DNA from: Nitrospiraceae bacterium
Lineage (GTDB): Bacteria; Nitrospirota; Nitrospiria; Nitrospirales; Nitrospiraceae
Reading direction: 5' to 3'
DNA length: 6,269 nucleotides
NCBI GenBank assembly: GCA_005793285.1
Contig: SXPO01000275.1
Span: 1 to 6,269, forward strand
Numbering within the stretch: the first letter of the stretch is position 1; every line of letters begins with the position of its first letter. This document shows, piece after piece, positions 4,987 through 6,269 of this stretch. The notes below the pieces were generated by a model. It was given only the letters and a program-made list of their open reading frames with translations, did not search any database and was not told where the DNA came from. A program made the translations under genes and the position numbers.

Positions 4987-6246
4987 TCACAAAGGATTGA
5001 GCTTGGGGAAAATCGGCAATGAACTGTCGGCCACGCCCATCAGCTTGACGACGACATCGTAGAGTTGCTGTACGCGCTCAGACTTGATCGGCTCGAAACC
5101 ATGGCCGAGCACCGCATGGTTGGCGGCATCGAGCAGCGGCTTCATCGTGGGCCACTCGCGCAGGAAGGCCTGGCCCAATTGGTCGCCTAATCCGGCCAAC
5201 ACGCGAAACTGGGCTTGTGCGGGCAGCTTGTACTTACCGTCGATATCTTCGAGGTAACAGGTCCGGCAGGTTTCCTGGAGGGTCTGCGGAAGTTGCTCGG
5301 GCCGCACGTCCCAACTCTTGATGTTGTGCGATTTGAAAAGCCGGCGCTGCGCCACCGCTTCAAGCGCACGGACGAGCGCAATCATCGCCGCCTCTGGATC
5401 GTGGGCCCCATGCAACTGCCGCCCCGCGTGGGCCAACAGATCCAGCACCACAAATTCCTTTACCTCTGCCGGATCGAGCACCAGCTTTTCCAGAAAGCCC
5501 ATATTGGCCTTGATAGCCGGCAGCACCGCTTTCAATCCCGGCGGCCCGCCCCAGAGCGAGGCCATTTCAAGCGCCTTGGCCGCCGTCTTCAATTTATCCC
5601 AAGCCTGGCGATGGTGAAACCGTTCCCAGAAATCATACCCCTCGGCCAAATCGGCAAACGCCCGATAGAGCGGCTTCTGCCCGCCGCTGACCCGCATCTC
5701 AATTTCGCGAAACAGTCGTACGGCAGCAGCGAAGTGTCCCCGGTTGAACGCCTCGCACCCCTCGCGGCGTGACACCGATGCCGCTTCGTCCCATGGATTG
5801 ATCTGTTCCCATACCACCGGTTTTCCGTCCAAATTGAGAGGCTCGCTGTCCTGGCCTTCACGAACCGGAACCAGCGACACGATGCGCGAACTCCACGGCA
5901 GCGCCACGATGGTCACGGCGCCTGCCATGGCCGATGTCGCGCCGGTGAGATCAACGACCAGTTCGCCAGGTTGTACCTCCCAGGTCCGCAGCAGATCGGG
6001 GAGCGACCGGGCAAGCTGCTGATAGCAGCCGGAAAACTCCCCCGTTTCCGAGACCACGATCCAGTCCCATCGCCGCGGCATCCGTTCGATCTTGGGCTGC
6101 ACGGCCGACTCCACTATCGCTTTCCCCGCTTCCGGCAGCACAAAACAGAGCGCGTCTGGCTTGAGCCGATTGATTGAATAGACCGCCGCCGCTGCATCGT
6201 CCGTCAATGCCATCACCAGCGCTTTGATTGGTTGATCTTGTGCCAT
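4987..6246 (-). CDS. CRISPR-associated CARF protein of the TIGR02710 (Cas02710) type, with degenerate HEPN motif
   Basis: Proteins of this family join an N-terminal CARF domain, which senses cyclic oligoadenylate made by type III CRISPR complexes, to a C-terminal HEPN-like RNase region. Here residues 7-130 look like CARF: IKALVMALT strand, WDWIVVSETGEFSGCYQQLA, then VVDLTGATSAMAGAVTIVAL (97-116), the nucleotide-loop motif, usually TGGTK-x-M. Residues 155-230 are helical and TPR-like (GCEAFNRGHFAAAVRLFREI; YDFWERFHHRQAWDKLKTAA), characteristic of the family. The C-terminal NHAVLGHGF (376-384) matches the RN-x-x-x-L-A-HG HEPN motif but has Ala375 where Arg is expected; Asn376 and His382 remain. 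The length (419 aa) is normal. The ATG at 6246 has no Shine-Dalgarno site. No cas gene or CRISPR array is seen in the window; upstream lies outside. The family call is good; catalytic competence is doubtful. Confidence 0.85.
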   Translation of the reverse strand: MAQDQPIKALVMALTDDAAAAVYSINRLKPDALCFVLPEAGKAIVESAVQPKIERMPRRWDWIVVSETGEFSGCYQQLARSLPDLLRTWEVQPGELVVDLTGATSAMAGAVTIVALPWSSRIVSLVPVREGQDSEPLNLDGKPVVWEQINPWDEAASVSRREGCEAFNRGHFAAAVRLFREIEMRVSGGQKPLYRAFADLAEGYDFWERFHHRQAWDKLKTAAKALEMASLWGGPPGLKAVLPAIKANMGFLEKLVLDPAEVKEFVVLDLLAHAGRQLHGAHDPEAAMIALVRALEAVAQRRLFKSHNIKSWDVRPEQLPQTLQETCRTCYLEDIDGKYKLPAQAQFRVLAGLGDQLGQAFLREWPTMKPLLDAANHAVLGHGFEPIKSERVQQLYDVVVKLMGVADSSLPIFPKLNPL

Positions 6247-6255
6247 TGCGCGCGA

Positions 6256-6261
6256 ACTATA
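6256..6261 (-). promoter_or_regulatory. candidate -10 box (TATAGT) for the CARF gene
   Basis: TATAGT on the minus strand matches 5 of 6 consensus bases and ends 9 bp before the ATG at 6246, so a start site about 7 bp downstream would leave a leader of only 2-3 nt. Its -35 box would lie beyond the window edge and cannot be checked. The missing Shine-Dalgarno site fits a nearly leaderless transcript. Confidence 0.3.
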
Positions 6262-6269
6262 GCATCGGC

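Noticed and set aside
5215..5772. Plus-strand 185-codon frame opposite the CARF gene
   Set aside because: Antisense to a recognised gene and without family features.
4987..6246. CRISPR array or other cas genes beside the CARF gene
   Set aside because: No regularly spaced repeats of 25-40 bp and no other cas motif in the window; any locus would lie beyond 6269.

Overview
The window looks like chromosomal DNA from a GC-rich bacterium, most probably of the Nitrospirota (Nitrospira-like). This is an inference from gene styles: a HemL of the early tetrapyrrole pathway, a single-domain protoglobin, a TIGR02710-type CARF protein and a PEGA lipoprotein. No rRNA or other phylogenetic marker is present to prove it. 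No CRISPR array, tRNA, rRNA or complete transposase gene was found.

Layout: (1) 1-646, the C-terminal half of glutamate-1-semialdehyde aminomutase (hemL), cut by the window edge. (2) 647-826, a convergent gap with a perfect 16-bp palindrome and a nested stem-loop. (3) 827-1057 on the minus strand, a 76-aa Met-rich protein with an acidic tail and a textbook ribosome binding site. (4) 1058-1268, a divergent intergenic region with two more CTCGCGAG palindromes. (5) 1269-1877, a signal-peptide-bearing nuclease of the staphylococcal nuclease family that lacks the C-terminal helix of the fold. (6) 1956-2249, a lone HTH antitoxin-like regulator behind a good sigma-70-type promoter that overlaps a 16-bp near-palindrome, a probable self-operator; no toxin gene is visible. 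(7) 2395-2450, a 15-bp perfect inverted repeat that can serve as a terminator for the minus-strand pair upstream. (8) 3559-2469 on the minus strand, a YbgC/FadM-family thioesterase followed by a protoglobin. (9) 3560-4031, an intergenic stretch of 472 bp, noticeably AT-rich in places. (10) 4032-4688, an AT-rich lipoprotein gene with a PEGA domain and a DUF3015-like tail. (11) 4987-6246 on the minus strand, a CARF protein of the Cas02710 type whose C-terminal HEPN motif seems to lack its arginine.

How the genes relate: no single pathway links them. The regions 1058-2450 and 3560-4990 read as accessory DNA (truncated gene, orphan antitoxin, inverted repeats, AT-rich lipoprotein, CRISPR-associated gene without a visible locus) set between housekeeping-like genes (hemL, thioesterase). 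The most interesting items are the HEPN active-site substitution in the CARF protein, the orphan antitoxin with its operator-promoter next to a truncated nuclease, the protoglobin, and the repeated CTCGCGAG palindromes around the small acidic-tailed protein.
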